A stretch of 64,000 nucleotides of DNA from contig DGPB01000012.1 of NCBI GenBank assembly GCA_002390285.1, forward strand, positions 62,001 through 126,000, in the 5' to 3' direction. Source of the stretch: Cellvibrionales bacterium UBA4451. GTDB taxonomy: Bacteria > Pseudomonadota > Gammaproteobacteria > Pseudomonadales > Porticoccaceae. The notes under the pieces were generated by a model that was given only the letters and a program-made list of their open reading frames with translations, ran no database searches and was not told where the DNA came from. Within the stretch, counting starts at the first letter, position 1. Every line of letters begins with the position of its first letter. The position numbers were made by a program, and so were the translations under genes. Shown here piece after piece: positions 1 to 8,182 of the stretch.

Positions 1-1
1 C

Positions 2-265
2 AAGTTCCTGACTACCCCAGGAGACGGTATTGAGGATATGTATGCTTCCGTCTTTACCAATATCTTAGGTGCAAAAGTTGGTGTTATCTACCATGACTTT
101 GAAGCCGACGAAGGAAGCGCAGACTACGGTGATGAAGTAGATTTAGTCATTGCCAAACAAGTCCATAAAAATGTTCACTTGCTGTTTAAATACGCTAACT
201 ACAATGCCGATGATTTTGGTACCGATACTCAAAAGGCGTGGTTACAAGTGACCGTTAAATTTTAA
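2..265 (+). CDS. C-terminal end of an outer-membrane beta-barrel (porin-like) protein, 5' truncated
   Basis: The reading frame is open from base 2 and stops at 263-265, so only the last 87 residues are in the window. The visible part alternates hydrophobic and polar residues in short stretches, and the protein ends in a phenylalanine (final residues VTVKF). A terminal aromatic residue is the usual recognition signal for the BAM complex that inserts outer-membrane barrels. Acidic loops (DFEADEGSADYGDEVD) separate the strands, as in porins. A start codon at 38 exists but lies inside the frame and is not the true start. The exact porin family cannot be told from this fragment. Confidence 0.7.
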   Translation, partial: KFLTTPGDGIEDMYASVFTNILGAKVGVIYHDFEADEGSADYGDEVDLVIAKQVHKNVHLLFKYANYNADDFGTDTQKAWLQVTVKF

Positions 266-310
266 TTTCCCCTCCTAAAATGGCATTTAAGTTAGATGCC
301 AACCTCTTAA

Positions 311-340
311 GCCCGGCGGATAATTCCACCGGGCTTTTTT
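311..340 (+). terminator. Rho-independent terminator after the porin-like gene
   Basis: GCCCGGCGG and CCACCGGGC form a 9-bp stem with one G-T mismatch around a 6-base loop, followed by six T residues. It lies 45 bases after the porin stop codon. Confidence 0.9.
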
Positions 341-369
341 CTGATTATTTACACATACAAAAATGTTTT

Positions 370-939
370 CTATTCACTCCACGCACGGCTTGAAAAAACG
401 ACATCCAACTCAGGCTGGCATAGATGATTAGAATAATTACTGAGCGTTTTTACTGAAATGGCCAATATAATTTCCAGAATATTACGTTCGGTGTAACCCG
501 CTTCAACAAACGCTTCTACTTCTGCTTTTGTTGGTAAACCCCTTGTGCTCAATATCGTCCTGGTAAAACTAGCTAAAGCCTCTAGTTTTACATCATCAAT
601 GACACGGCCTTCACGTATGGCATCCGTTACCTCAATTGGCACGCCAGACATATTGTCCGCAATAAAACTATGGGCCCCGACACAGTACTCGCAGCCATTT
701 TCACGACTAATCACCATAAAAATAACTTCTTGCTCAACTGAGGAAAACTCAGTCTCAGTACGAAACTGCTCATAACCAAACAAGTACGTTTTCAGTATTG
801 CTGGCGCATTAGCCATGGTCTGGTACATGTTGGGCAAAAAACCAAAATTGGCTTGCTGTTGTTCCAAAGTACCTTTTACTGAATCACCGGCAGCCTCAAT
901 AGTGATTGGCGCTAATGAAATTTTGTATTCTGATTTCAT
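370..939 (-). CDS. Carboxymuconolactone decarboxylase / AhpD-like peroxidase-related protein
   Basis: This 189-residue protein carries the AhpD signature E80-x2-C83-x2-C86-x3-H90 (ENGCEYCVGAH), the redox-active CxxC plus proton-relay residues of alkylhydroperoxidase D. The family reduces peroxides or acts as a thiol reductase in the cytoplasm; the substrate is unknown here. The ATG at 939 has a good ribosome site (AGAGGAAAG) about 6 bases upstream. A 14-bp near-palindrome at 966-979 matches the perfect palindrome in front of the TetR gene just upstream (1027-1647, same strand), so that regulator probably represses this gene. Confidence 0.85.
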   Translation of the reverse strand: MKSEYKISLAPITIEAAGDSVKGTLEQQQANFGFLPNMYQTMANAPAILKTYLFGYEQFRTETEFSSVEQEVIFMVISRENGCEYCVGAHSFIADNMSGVPIEVTDAIREGRVIDDVKLEALASFTRTILSTRGLPTKAEVEAFVEAGYTERNILEIILAISVKTLSNYSNHLCQPELDVVFSSRAWSE

Positions 940-965
940 GCTACTTTCCTCTGTTTAAATAATTA

Positions 966-979
966 GGACTGATTAGTCC
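966..979. promoter_or_regulatory. TetR operator upstream of the AhpD-like gene
   Basis: GGACTGATTAGTCC differs by one base from the perfect palindrome GGACTGATCAGTCC at 1660-1673. On the minus strand it sits about 10 bases downstream of a TTGACC hexamer and within the expected spacer/-10 zone of the AhpD-like gene. Two near-identical sites flanking one TetR gene is the usual arrangement for autorepression plus control of a neighbour. Binding is inferred, not shown. Confidence 0.75.
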
Positions 980-1026
980 ATAAGTGGTCAAAAAAATATA
1001 TCAAACGCTGTATATTTAATTTCTAG

Positions 1027-1647
1027 CTATAGGCTCGCGTGCCTCTCATCACTTTTATCTATTGAAATCGTATGTATCATTAGATTAATGACGGGTTTAA
1101 GTGATTTTATTTCTGCACCGGCTTTGATCATAGTTCTGAGCCCACTAACAGAGATCATCAGGTAATCGACCAAGCTCTCTGTAGGGAGTGTCGAGCTGAT
1201 TTCCTGCTGTTCTTTTCCTCGCTGTATAGCACATCGAAAGACGTTGGCCACATTAGCAGTACCCGTAGAAACAGCCTCAGCAATACCGGTATCTCGCTGG
1301 GATAATTCATTTGCTGTATTAACCAGAAAGCAGCCCTTTCGTATGCCACGGGTTTTTGCCTCAGAAATGACATCCTCAAGAAAGTCACTCAGGAATTGTT
1401 TGATAGAGGCACTCTTGTTCAGCTGTTCATTCAGCACGTTAACCATGGTCTGCTGGTAGTGATCAAGACAGCGAACAAAGAGTTCGTGTTTATTGCCAAA
1501 TGTCTGATATAGACTGCTTTTGGATAGGCTCATTTTCTGAAGTAAATTATGAAGCGACGTCGCTTCATAGCCCGTCAACCAGAACTGCTGGGTAGCGGCT
1601 TCCAGCGCACGATCGATGTCAAATTCTCTAGGTCTTCCGTATGTCAT
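1027..1647 (-). CDS. TetR/AcrR family transcriptional regulator
   Basis: A 206-residue regulator with the N-terminal TetR helix-turn-helix (GRPREFDIDRAL, then SLSKSSLYQTFGNKHELF in the recognition-helix region) and a larger ligand-binding domain. The frame is open to 1713, but I chose the ATG at 1645-1647 because MTYGRPREFD is the usual beginning of the family and because the operator and promoter lie at 1655-1682, which the longer version would place inside the coding region. It probably represses itself and the AhpD-like gene downstream. The ligand is unknown; family members with the GRPREF start often sense electrophiles or peroxides. Confidence 0.88.
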   Translation of the reverse strand: MTYGRPREFDIDRALEAATQQFWLTGYEATSLHNLLQKMSLSKSSLYQTFGNKHELFVRCLDHYQQTMVNVLNEQLNKSASIKQFLSDFLEDVISEAKTRGIRKGCFLVNTANELSQRDTGIAEAVSTGTANVANVFRCAIQRGKEQQEISSTLPTESLVDYLMISVSGLRTMIKAGAEIKSLKPVINLMIHTISIDKSDERHASL

Positions 1648-1654
1648 GGGAAAT

Positions 1655-1682
1655 ATTATGGACTGATCAGTCCTTTTATCAA
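1655..1682 (-). promoter_or_regulatory. Promoter of the TetR gene with a 14-bp operator in the spacer
   Basis: On the minus strand, TTGATA (1677-1682) and CATAAT (1655-1660) are separated by 16 bases. The spacer region holds the perfect palindrome GGACTGATCAGTCC (1660-1673). The -10 hexamer ends only 7 bases before the ATG, and no ribosome site is visible, so the message may be leaderless. Confidence 0.7.
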
Positions 1683-1806
1683 GATTTTTTATCGATTCAT
1701 CTGTTATAAACACCCAACAAACAAGATTAAAAAAACAATAAATATATTTATTTTCAATTGATTAATACGATAAAAACTTAAAGATGTCCTCAATCCATTT
1801 CTCCTT

Positions 1807-2571
1807 TTAACGGGTATTACAGACAGGGCAGCTGGGGTTTTTCTGAATACGAAAACTCTGCCACTGATGGTGTTTTCCATCAAACATCATCAGCTTTCCA
1901 TTGATGTCTGACTTCATACCCAACAATAACTTAATGGCTTCCAATGCCTGCATGGAACCCAAAATACCCAGCAACGGGCCAACAACACCACTAGTGCTAC
2001 AGTTCAATACTGGCTCAGCGGCATTAGGTGGGTATAAACATTCATAACAGGGCGTTTCTGGCTGACGGAAGTCAAACATCATCAAGTGCCCTTCCCAACG
2101 AATGGCGGCAGCAGAAAGCAATGGGGTGCCCTGCGAGACACATACTCGATTGACCGCCTTGCGTGTTTTAAGGTTATCACTGCAATCCAGAACCAAGTCC
2201 ACCTCAGGTACATATTCCTCTAGGTCTTCCTCGGTCAGAGCCTGGTCAATCGCCTCCAACTCAATCTCTGGATTCAATCCTGACAATCTCTCTTCAGCTA
2301 ACTCTGCCTTCTGCTCTCCAGCACTATCTGTATCGAACAGTATTTGTCTTTGTAGATTGGTAATATCAAGACTATCGCCATCAGCCAACAGTAGTTTGCC
2401 AATACCCGCCGCCGCTAGATACAACGCCACGGGCGAACCTAGCCCGCCTAGGCCGACAATTAACACCTTAGACTGAGATAGTTTTAACTGCCCCGCTTCA
2501 CCAATATCAGCTAAGAGCAGGTGCCGGCTATAGCGCTTTTTTTCTCTATCACTCAGCATCATCACCCCCAA
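1807..2571 (-). CDS. moeB: Molybdopterin-synthase adenylyltransferase MoeB
   Basis: MoeB adenylates the C-terminal glycine of MoaD so that sulfur can be added for molybdopterin synthesis in the cytoplasm. The 254-residue protein has the E1-like nucleotide-binding loop GLGGLGSP (40-47), the NLQRQIL segment with its arginine finger, D130 in LVLDCSDN, a zinc site made of C175-x2-C178 and C248-x2-C251, and a candidate cysteine at C191. No rhodanese domain is attached, so it is the short MoeB form. The start overlaps the end of mobA by 23 bases, which implies translational coupling. Confidence 0.92.
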   Translation of the reverse strand: MGVMMLSDREKKRYSRHLLLADIGEAGQLKLSQSKVLIVGLGGLGSPVALYLAAAGIGKLLLADGDSLDITNLQRQILFDTDSAGEQKAELAEERLSGLNPEIELEAIDQALTEEDLEEYVPEVDLVLDCSDNLKTRKAVNRVCVSQGTPLLSAAAIRWEGHLMMFDFRQPETPCYECLYPPNAAEPVLNCSTSGVVGPLLGILGSMQALEAIKLLLGMKSDINGKLMMFDGKHHQWQSFRIQKNPSCPVCNTR

Positions 2572-3124
2572 CCAAGGATTTTATTGAAAGCCATTCTTCC
2601 GGGGTGTTGGTATTCACCAGAGACGTTGGTTCAGTCACTGGCAATTGCTCCGCATTCACTGCAGTAAGTAACTTTTTTACAGAACGCGGCAAGGTTGACC
2701 CTTCGGCAAACACCTCTGCAAGGTAATTTGATAGTACCTCATTGACGGGCAAATACAGCGGCAAATAACAACCCTCGTAGCAGACTGCAGCTCCCGACAT
2801 TTCACCCGTACGAATAAGGTGCTGTAGTACTGCTGGCGTGAGTAGTGGCATATCCACAGGTACAATTAGTAATGCCTCTACTAACAGTCCTTCCACTTGG
2901 CATTTATTAACTACCGTATAGACGCCACCAAGTGGCCCCAACTGAGGAACCACATCAGGGATACCAACATCACCCCCACTGACGAGAACGTCAAGTCCAA
3001 GGGACTGCAACAAAGACTCTGTATATTCCAGCATTGTCTGTTGATTACGGCACAACTGAGACTTGTCTGTCCCCATTCGGGTAGACAGACCTCCAGCCAG
3101 AATCAAACCATGACACGAAGGCAT
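2549..3124 (-). CDS. mobA: Molybdenum cofactor guanylyltransferase MobA
   Basis: MobA transfers GMP from GTP to Mo-molybdopterin to make the bis-MGD cofactor. The 191-residue protein begins with the nucleotidyltransferase signature LAGGLSTRMGTDK (9-21) and has the metal-binding aspartate D91 in VPVDMPLL. It is first in a two-gene operon with moeB, so the cell likely has bis-MGD enzymes although none lies in this window. Confidence 0.92.
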   Translation of the reverse strand: MPSCHGLILAGGLSTRMGTDKSQLCRNQQTMLEYTESLLQSLGLDVLVSGGDVGIPDVVPQLGPLGGVYTVVNKCQVEGLLVEALLIVPVDMPLLTPAVLQHLIRTGEMSGAAVCYEGCYLPLYLPVNEVLSNYLAEVFAEGSTLPRSVKKLLTAVNAEQLPVTEPTSLVNTNTPEEWLSIKSLVGGDDAE

Positions 3125-3223
3125 AACGCTGATGCTACCTCTTTACTCTCTTGGCCTGGAACCACGTTTTTTAACCCTGCTTTCAACCCAATGAAATATT
3201 AATCTCACCCGACTAAATAGGCT

Positions 3224-3282
3224 GGGCCTTACTGACTATCAGGGCCATACTGGCAGACAAGGACATACTAGCAATCTGGGCC
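3224..3282. repeat. Degenerate tandem repeat, period 17-19 bp
   Basis: Three copies of a GGGCC-A/T-TACT-led unit start at 3224, 3242 and 3261, and a fourth partial GGGCC follows at 3278. It lies between the mobA start and the cytochrome c5 terminator. See the finding on codon-anchored repeats. Confidence 0.6.
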
Positions 3283-3316
3283 AAAAAAAACCGCGCTAAA
3301 AGCGCGGTTTTTTTAT
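3282..3316. terminator. Bidirectional terminator after the cytochrome c5 gene
   Basis: An A-tract, then ACCGCGCT-AAA-AGCGCGGT, then a T-tract. The perfect GC-rich stem flanked by A and T runs can stop transcription in both directions; its natural client is the cytochrome gene on the minus strand. Confidence 0.9.
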
Positions 3317-3344
3317 TCACTAGACCGTTTCTTAATTCACTAGA
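3305..3344. repeat. Two 20-bp direct copies just after the cytochrome c5 stop codon
   Basis: On the minus strand TCTAGTGAAT-T/A-AA recurs with a 20-bp offset immediately downstream of the TAA at 3348-3350. Each copy contains TAG and TGA triplets. The second copy merges into the terminator. Confidence 0.6.
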
Positions 3345-3347
3345 AGG

Positions 3348-3788
3348 TTACTTGCTCTGTTCCAGCATGTAATCAACTGTGGCCTTCACTTCATCTTCGG
3401 AGCAATTCATGCACAAGCCTTTTGCCGGCATGCCACGTATTCCATTAATCGCATTGGCATAAAGCGTTTCTAGACCTTGACCAATACGGGCAGTCCAATC
3501 AGCAGCCACACCGACTTTAGGCGCACCAGCTGCACCAGTGGAGTGACATGCGGTACAGCTCTTGTTATATACATCTTCTCCAGAACGGGGGCCAGCAGCG
3601 ACGGCAGGTGCTGCAACAGCAACATCTTTTTCCAGTACCACTTTACCTGCAGGGGCCAGGCGCTCAGACATTTCCTTCTCTTGCTGCGCAGTAAGGTTCA
3701 GCTCTTCTTTCTCAGAGCTACAACCTGCAACACCCAACACTAGGGTCAGTGCAACAGCAACAATACCTGCTTTCTTCAATTGGCTCAT
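3348..3788 (-). CDS. Cytochrome c5-type lipoprotein
   Basis: A 146-residue c-type cytochrome for periplasmic electron transfer. It starts with a lipoprotein signal (hydrophobic run, then lipobox GVAGC with C23 as the acylated residue). The heme is bound at C78-x2-C81-H82 (CTACH), with M120 as the likely sixth ligand (GMPAKG). The second cysteine pair C126/C129 (CMNC) is the disulfide typical of cytochrome c5. I chose the ATG at 3786-3788 because CCGGAGG lies about 7 bases before it; the frame is open to 3833 but the extra residues would hide the signal peptide. Confidence 0.88.
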   Translation of the reverse strand: MSQLKKAGIVAVALTLVLGVAGCSSEKEELNLTAQQEKEMSERLAPAGKVVLEKDVAVAAPAVAAGPRSGEDVYNKSCTACHSTGAAGAPKVGVAADWTARIGQGLETLYANAINGIRGMPAKGLCMNCSEDEVKATVDYMLEQSK

Positions 3789-3951
3789 TCTCGCCTCCGG
3801 ATTATTCGTATTAGCGGTCAATATATGCCGCATTAAAAAGTCTGTGGAGTATTATAGCGGTATAAGCGGTAACCGTGAACGCTGTTTCAAGGAAAGTTTC
3901 AAAGTACTGAGGAGGGACTAGACCGAGCCCAATAGCAGTTAAACCAAATAG

Positions 3952-4905
3952 TTAGACCATGGTCACACCAAACATCTGTTTTGCTAGACTGACACGCTCA
4001 TCTACATCCCTCTCAATAGGCCGTAGATCATCGATCATCTGCAAACGCTTTCTTAAACCGACTTGATTGGCAATCTGGATCGCCAACCCGGGTCGAGCAT
4101 TGAGTTCCAAAATCACTGGCCCACTGTCTCGATCCAGCACAATATCTGCACCAAAATATCCGAGCCCTGTCATTCCATAGCAGCCTGCAGCCAGGTGAAG
4201 AACTTCATCCCAATGCGGCAGTACCAGCTCATCAAAGCGAAACCCTGTGTCAGGATGCTGCTCAACTTTTTTGTTATGCTGAATAGCATAGAGGCTATGT
4301 CCGGAGACAATATCAACACCGACCCCAACAGCACCCTGATGCAAATTAGCCTTGCCATCTGAGGCGTGTGTAGAACAGCGCAGCATAGCCATCACCGGAA
4401 ACCCGTGATAAACAATTACCCGAATATCGGGTACGCCTTCGTGACTATAGTTGCTCAGCATCTGATCAAACTCGATCATATCTTCAATCATCGCCACATC
4501 GGGACGGCCACCCAAGCTATACAACCCACTCAGGATGTTAGAGGTATGACGCTTTACCTCCCTCAAATTCAGAACGGCACCGGTAGACTTAACAAAATCA
4601 TCACCACGACGCTGGGTTATCACCAGAATACCTTTTCCCCCACTTCCTTGGACTGGCTTGATAACAAACTTCTCCAACCCCTCCAGCATCTGTTCCAGAG
4701 CCTGCACTGCGTGTTGAGTCCTTACTACACCGAACAGAACGGGGACAGGCATGCCATGCTCTAGAGCCATCTGCTTGGTTTTCAGTTTATTATCCACCAA
4801 TGGGTAACGACTGCGATCGTTACTACGACCTATATAATCAACATTGCGGCTGTTCATACCGAGAACACCTTGTTCTCGCAATTCTCGTGGTGAAATCCAC
4901 TTCAT
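3952..4905 (-). CDS. RimK-like ATP-grasp (alpha-L-glutamate ligase-like) protein
   Basis: A 317-residue ATP-grasp ligase of the RimK group, which forms amide bonds between a carboxylate and an amino group using ATP. Visible landmarks are the ATP-binding lysine region FVIKPVQGSGGKGI and the metal-binding end VILELNARPG. It is the last gene of a conserved three-gene set with the membrane protein (4-base overlap at 4902-4905) and the retropepsin-like protease upstream. The set recurs in proteobacteria; its substrate is not settled as far as I know. On the minus strand the stop is followed by two loose repeats of GGTnTAACT, part of the repeat pattern seen elsewhere. Confidence 0.85.
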   Translation of the reverse strand: MKWISPRELREQGVLGMNSRNVDYIGRSNDRSRYPLVDNKLKTKQMALEHGMPVPVLFGVVRTQHAVQALEQMLEGLEKFVIKPVQGSGGKGILVITQRRGDDFVKSTGAVLNLREVKRHTSNILSGLYSLGGRPDVAMIEDMIEFDQMLSNYSHEGVPDIRVIVYHGFPVMAMLRCSTHASDGKANLHQGAVGVGVDIVSGHSLYAIQHNKKVEQHPDTGFRFDELVLPHWDEVLHLAAGCYGMTGLGYFGADIVLDRDSGPVILELNARPGLAIQIANQVGLRKRLQMIDDLRPIERDVDERVSLAKQMFGVTMV

Positions 4906-6425
4906 TTATCGGGCCTGCTCAGGTCACGAAATCGGTACAACTCCGTCAGTCGATAGCCCGTATATTTCCCTATCAGCAGTACAACACCGAGTAAACTAAT
5001 CATCAATTCTGGAAAGTTAAAGCTCAGGTGTTCAACCAATGCTGTGGACATCAAAAGATAGGCCAAAACTGCAGCCAGCAAGCTACCGCCTCCCTGTATT
5101 AACACCTCGTGGCCACCCTCCTCTTCCCAAAGAATAGACATTCGCTCAATGGTCCAGGCAAGAATGATGGTCGGTAAAAATGTCACTGTCAGCGCCTGAT
5201 TAAAGCCAAACTTGTAACTCACAATACTGAGTGCCGCCATTAACAAAATAACCACGATAACCACCGCAGTGATTCTTGCGACCAGCAATAAATTGAGGTG
5301 TGACAGATAAGAGCGAATCCATAAACCTGCACCAACTACCGCCAAAAAGATAATTAACCCCGTTAGCAGCGTGGCCTGAATAAAGGCCAAGGCAATCAAA
5401 ATCGGCATAAAAGTACCCGAGGTTCGAATGCCAATCAAAACTCGGAGCAGCACGACCACCAAGGCTCCCACCGGAATCAGTAACAGCCCCTTAAACACCC
5501 CCTGATGTTCCACTGGCAAGGAATATATCGAGAAATCCAACAACGGTTGCTCGCCTACTTGCTGCTCCATAAACAGCACAGTTTTTATTGGAAGCGTATT
5601 CTTAACGATGGCAAATTCCAGCTGAGAGCTAAGGCCCCCCACCACATCCAGAACCGAGGTTCCTCCCCGTCGCCAAACAAAGAAGTTTTCCGGCAATCCC
5701 GGCTGCCCTGTTGTTGGGTCAAAAATAGTCCAATGTTTTCCATCAAAGACTTCAACCAGACTATTGATTTGCTGGCGGCGACGACCATCCTCCAGAAAGA
5801 CCCCTCGCACCCGCTGTGAGGGGATACCCGCAAAAGCCAGCACATCCATTACCACCGCCAGCTTGCTCTCCTCCCGGTTACCAAACAAGAACGCGGCATC
5901 CTGGTCCATTTGTTCCTGCACCAATTGCTGTAGTAGCAAGGCTGTAAAGCTGACGGAACCCGAAGAACGCTCTTGTAACGACGCCACTACCCGCTCCATG
6001 GCCGCTTGACGGTCAGTGGTTAACTCAGGCGGCTCAATGTCAGGCACTGGGCCACCGCCCAAACCCACATTATCAGCCCGGTAGATTTGTAGTTTGTAAT
6101 AGAGTGTTGTCGAGCGATCCAACGACTGTCGCGTCCACTGGGCATGCCTATCGCCATTTGAAGCCATCACTGTAAAACCAAAACCAGATGAGGCAAAGTG
6201 GTCATCTAACACTACCCACCCAGCCTGCGAACTGGGTAGAGCCAGAGAAATCTCTATGGGGCCACCCGCTGGTATAAAACTGATTTTCGATTCCAGGGTC
6301 CAAACGACCTGCCGCTGACCGGGCAATAGAGGGAAACCAAGTTCAATTTTCTTATAGAGCGCCAGCCCTAAACCAAGGGCAATTAATATCCCGGCCACCA
6401 AACTGATTTGTAATCGTGAAGACAT
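4902..6425 (-). CDS. Inactive transglutaminase-like membrane protein with 7TM C-terminus
   Basis: A 507-residue inner-membrane protein. One membrane segment lies at about 7-25, followed by a large periplasmic part with a transglutaminase-like fold region (LDVLAFAGIPSQRVRGVFLEDG ... EVFDGKHWTIFDPTTGQPG). From about residue 305 to 500 there are about seven hydrophobic helices. The transglutaminase catalytic cysteine is not evident, as in the family described as inactive transglutaminase fused to 7 TM helices. It lies 6 bases after the protease gene and overlaps the ATP-grasp gene by 4 bases. The likely job is to link the periplasmic protease and the cytoplasmic ligase; this is inference. Confidence 0.85.
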   Translation of the reverse strand: MSSRLQISLVAGILIALGLGLALYKKIELGFPLLPGQRQVVWTLESKISFIPAGGPIEISLALPSSQAGWVVLDDHFASSGFGFTVMASNGDRHAQWTRQSLDRSTTLYYKLQIYRADNVGLGGGPVPDIEPPELTTDRQAAMERVVASLQERSSGSVSFTALLLQQLVQEQMDQDAAFLFGNREESKLAVVMDVLAFAGIPSQRVRGVFLEDGRRRQQINSLVEVFDGKHWTIFDPTTGQPGLPENFFVWRRGGTSVLDVVGGLSSQLEFAIVKNTLPIKTVLFMEQQVGEQPLLDFSIYSLPVEHQGVFKGLLLIPVGALVVVLLRVLIGIRTSGTFMPILIALAFIQATLLTGLIIFLAVVGAGLWIRSYLSHLNLLLVARITAVVIVVILLMAALSIVSYKFGFNQALTVTFLPTIILAWTIERMSILWEEEGGHEVLIQGGGSLLAAVLAYLLMSTALVEHLSFNFPELMISLLGVVLLIGKYTGYRLTELYRFRDLSRPDK

Positions 6426-6431
6426 GATTCG

Positions 6432-7121
6432 TTACTTCAGTGTGTGCTGGAGACTGACATCTACAATGGCAGTATCCGTCAGAAGATTGCGCCCTACCAA
6501 AACAGGATACTCGAAATCGGTCCGATCAGACAATGTGACATCCACCAACTCCCTAATTTTACCAAGTGTCATCCATAGTTTAACCACATACCGGCGCTCC
6601 GACTCACCCATCTGCTGCTTAATTAATACCTTTCGCCGCAAGCGCCTTTCCATCTTTACCCACTCTCGGGTCTCGGGGTTTAACAGTGAAAACCGAACAT
6701 AGCGCCTTCCATCCCGCTCGATCAGCTGAATACTTTCTGCATGAACAGAAGAAGATTCGGCCCCTGTATCAATGCGCGCTTCATATTTAATACCCGATGG
6801 CTCAACGAGCACAAACTCTACTCCTCCAACAATAGGCAAGTTTAACTTGCCAGCCGTTTTCAACTCGGGCTTCAATTGATTCTCAGATGGCTGGTTTTGG
6901 ATGGGGCTAACAACAACCTTCTCCATCACCTTAGGTGCGGAAACCTTCTCAATCACCGTAGGTGCGGGACATAACATCGTCGGCTTACAAACAGGGCACG
7001 CCGGAGGTAGTGGGCACACATGCACCGCTGGAACAGAACTCTGGGACTGAAACAAGGAACAACCTGAAAGCAGGCACAATCCAAGGACAACTAGGCTCTT
7101 TAATCCCACGTTTACTGACAT
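6432..7121 (-). CDS. Retropepsin-like (RimK-associated 'ATP-dependent zinc protease' family) lipoprotein
   Basis: A 229-residue protein with a lipoprotein signal (LLSGC, C21), a proline/cysteine-rich linker (residues 36-55), and a C-terminal domain with the aspartic-protease motif D118-T-G-A (ARIDTGAESSSVHA). The family is annotated in databases as ATP-dependent zinc protease, but the DTGA motif argues for a retropepsin-like aspartic fold. It heads the trio with the 7TM protein and ATP-grasp ligase. The cysteine run CPLPPACPVCKPTMLC before the domain is unusual and could bind metal or form disulfides. Confidence 0.85.
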   Translation of the reverse strand: MSVNVGLKSLVVLGLCLLSGCSLFQSQSSVPAVHVCPLPPACPVCKPTMLCPAPTVIEKVSAPKVMEKVVVSPIQNQPSENQLKPELKTAGKLNLPIVGGVEFVLVEPSGIKYEARIDTGAESSSVHAESIQLIERDGRRYVRFSLLNPETREWVKMERRLRRKVLIKQQMGESERRYVVKLWMTLGKIRELVDVTLSDRTDFEYPVLVGRNLLTDTAIVDVSLQHTLK

Positions 7122-7261
7122 TCTAACCTTTCATTCATTAGTGACTTTGACCCTAAGTATAACTCATGGCACAACCCTGAAAGCAAAACAAATTCTGGCT
7201 GGAGCTGCCGTCCCAGAAATAGACTAATGAAAGCGAAACCTATACTATTGCGGCCTCTAAG

Positions 7262-7338
<77 letters not shown>

Positions 7339-7445
7339 GCTTCTCTTTAAATATCAATATTTTATAAAAATATAATCTTTCGGGAAACGCCACAAAATAC
7401 GAATATTTCCCAGCGTGTGGCCAATTTGTCGCCACAAAACATTAT

Positions 7446-7835
7446 TCAAAAATCATCCCAAGGGCCTTTCTTTTTCTCACCATTGCCAGCATGTACTTTG
7501 CTGCGACTGCTTGGCGTTAAACCGAACTCAACCAAGTACAATCTCATTTGCGTAATGTGAGCAACGCTGACCGGCTCACCAGTTTGAGTGCCTTCTACAT
7601 ACTCACCCCACATGTTGCACAGCGCAGCCAAGCCAATATAGTCGAACCCAGTAACAACACCTGTTTTCGTCATCTCATCAACCAGCCTGCCCCACTCCTT
7701 TTTGCCTTCAGGGTGAACCCATACAGGACAATCAGGGAGCTTTGATTCCGGTTGTGGCTCTGACTCGTTCATTCTGTGCTTTCTTGCCGTACCTTTGACG
7801 AGTTTCAGCTTTGTAGGCAATGTTTTTCTACCCAT
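7446..7835 (-). CDS. terS: Phage terminase small subunit, P27 family
   Basis: A 129-residue protein matching the P27-type small terminase pattern: a basic start (MGRKTLPTKLKLVKGTARKH), NESEPQP, the PDCPVWVHPEGKKEWGRL segment, a central LAALCNMWGEYVE helix and the GLTPSSRSKV box near the C-terminus. The small subunit selects DNA for packaging by the large terminase, which is not encoded here. The ATG at 7833-7835 is preferred over a TTG further out at 7850. It is the gene nearest attL. A lone small terminase on an element without capsid genes would redirect a helper phage's packaging machine; that role is inferred. Confidence 0.8.
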   Translation of the reverse strand: MGRKTLPTKLKLVKGTARKHRMNESEPQPESKLPDCPVWVHPEGKKEWGRLVDEMTKTGVVTGFDYIGLAALCNMWGEYVEGTQTGEPVSVAHITQMRLYLVEFGLTPSSRSKVHAGNGEKKKGPWDDF

Positions 7836-8019
7836 GTTCAAAACGTCCAATTGGTTGTGTGAAAAAGTAGTTAGAGCGGCGGTCTACAAGAAGAAAGCCA
7901 TAGACTTTTGACCCGCCCTCCCCGTAGATATATCTCTGTCTAATTTTTGGGAGCCGAGCGGCTTAAGGTGAATAGCCTCATCCAAACAGTGGTACTAACT
8001 TGGGGGGAGGGTCACTATA

Positions 8020-8182
8020 GGGTACTGACAAGTTAACTTGAAGGTCTGGGATGGGACTACACAACTAACCCTAAAACGCCAGAAATCTGTTAGTTATCCA
8101 CTACTTTTGTAGCGAATTATCAGTATAAAGCGCATTCAAAAAACCACTTTTCCAAGAAAAAGAAGTTAACTTGTCAGTACCC
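8020..8182. mobile_element. 163-bp element with perfect 20-bp terminal inverted repeats (MITE-like)
   Basis: GGTACTGACAAGTTAACTT at 8021-8039 is perfectly inverted at 8163-8181, and the next outer base pair (G8020/C8182) also matches. The 123-bp interior has no gene and contains a smaller inverted repeat (AACTAAC 8063-8069, GTTAGTT 8089-8095). The right end abuts exactly the point where the neighbouring IS6-type transposase frame is cut. The ends resemble the outer end of that IS remnant (8498-8515), so it is probably a non-autonomous derivative of the same IS. No obvious 8-bp target duplication is seen. Confidence 0.75.
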
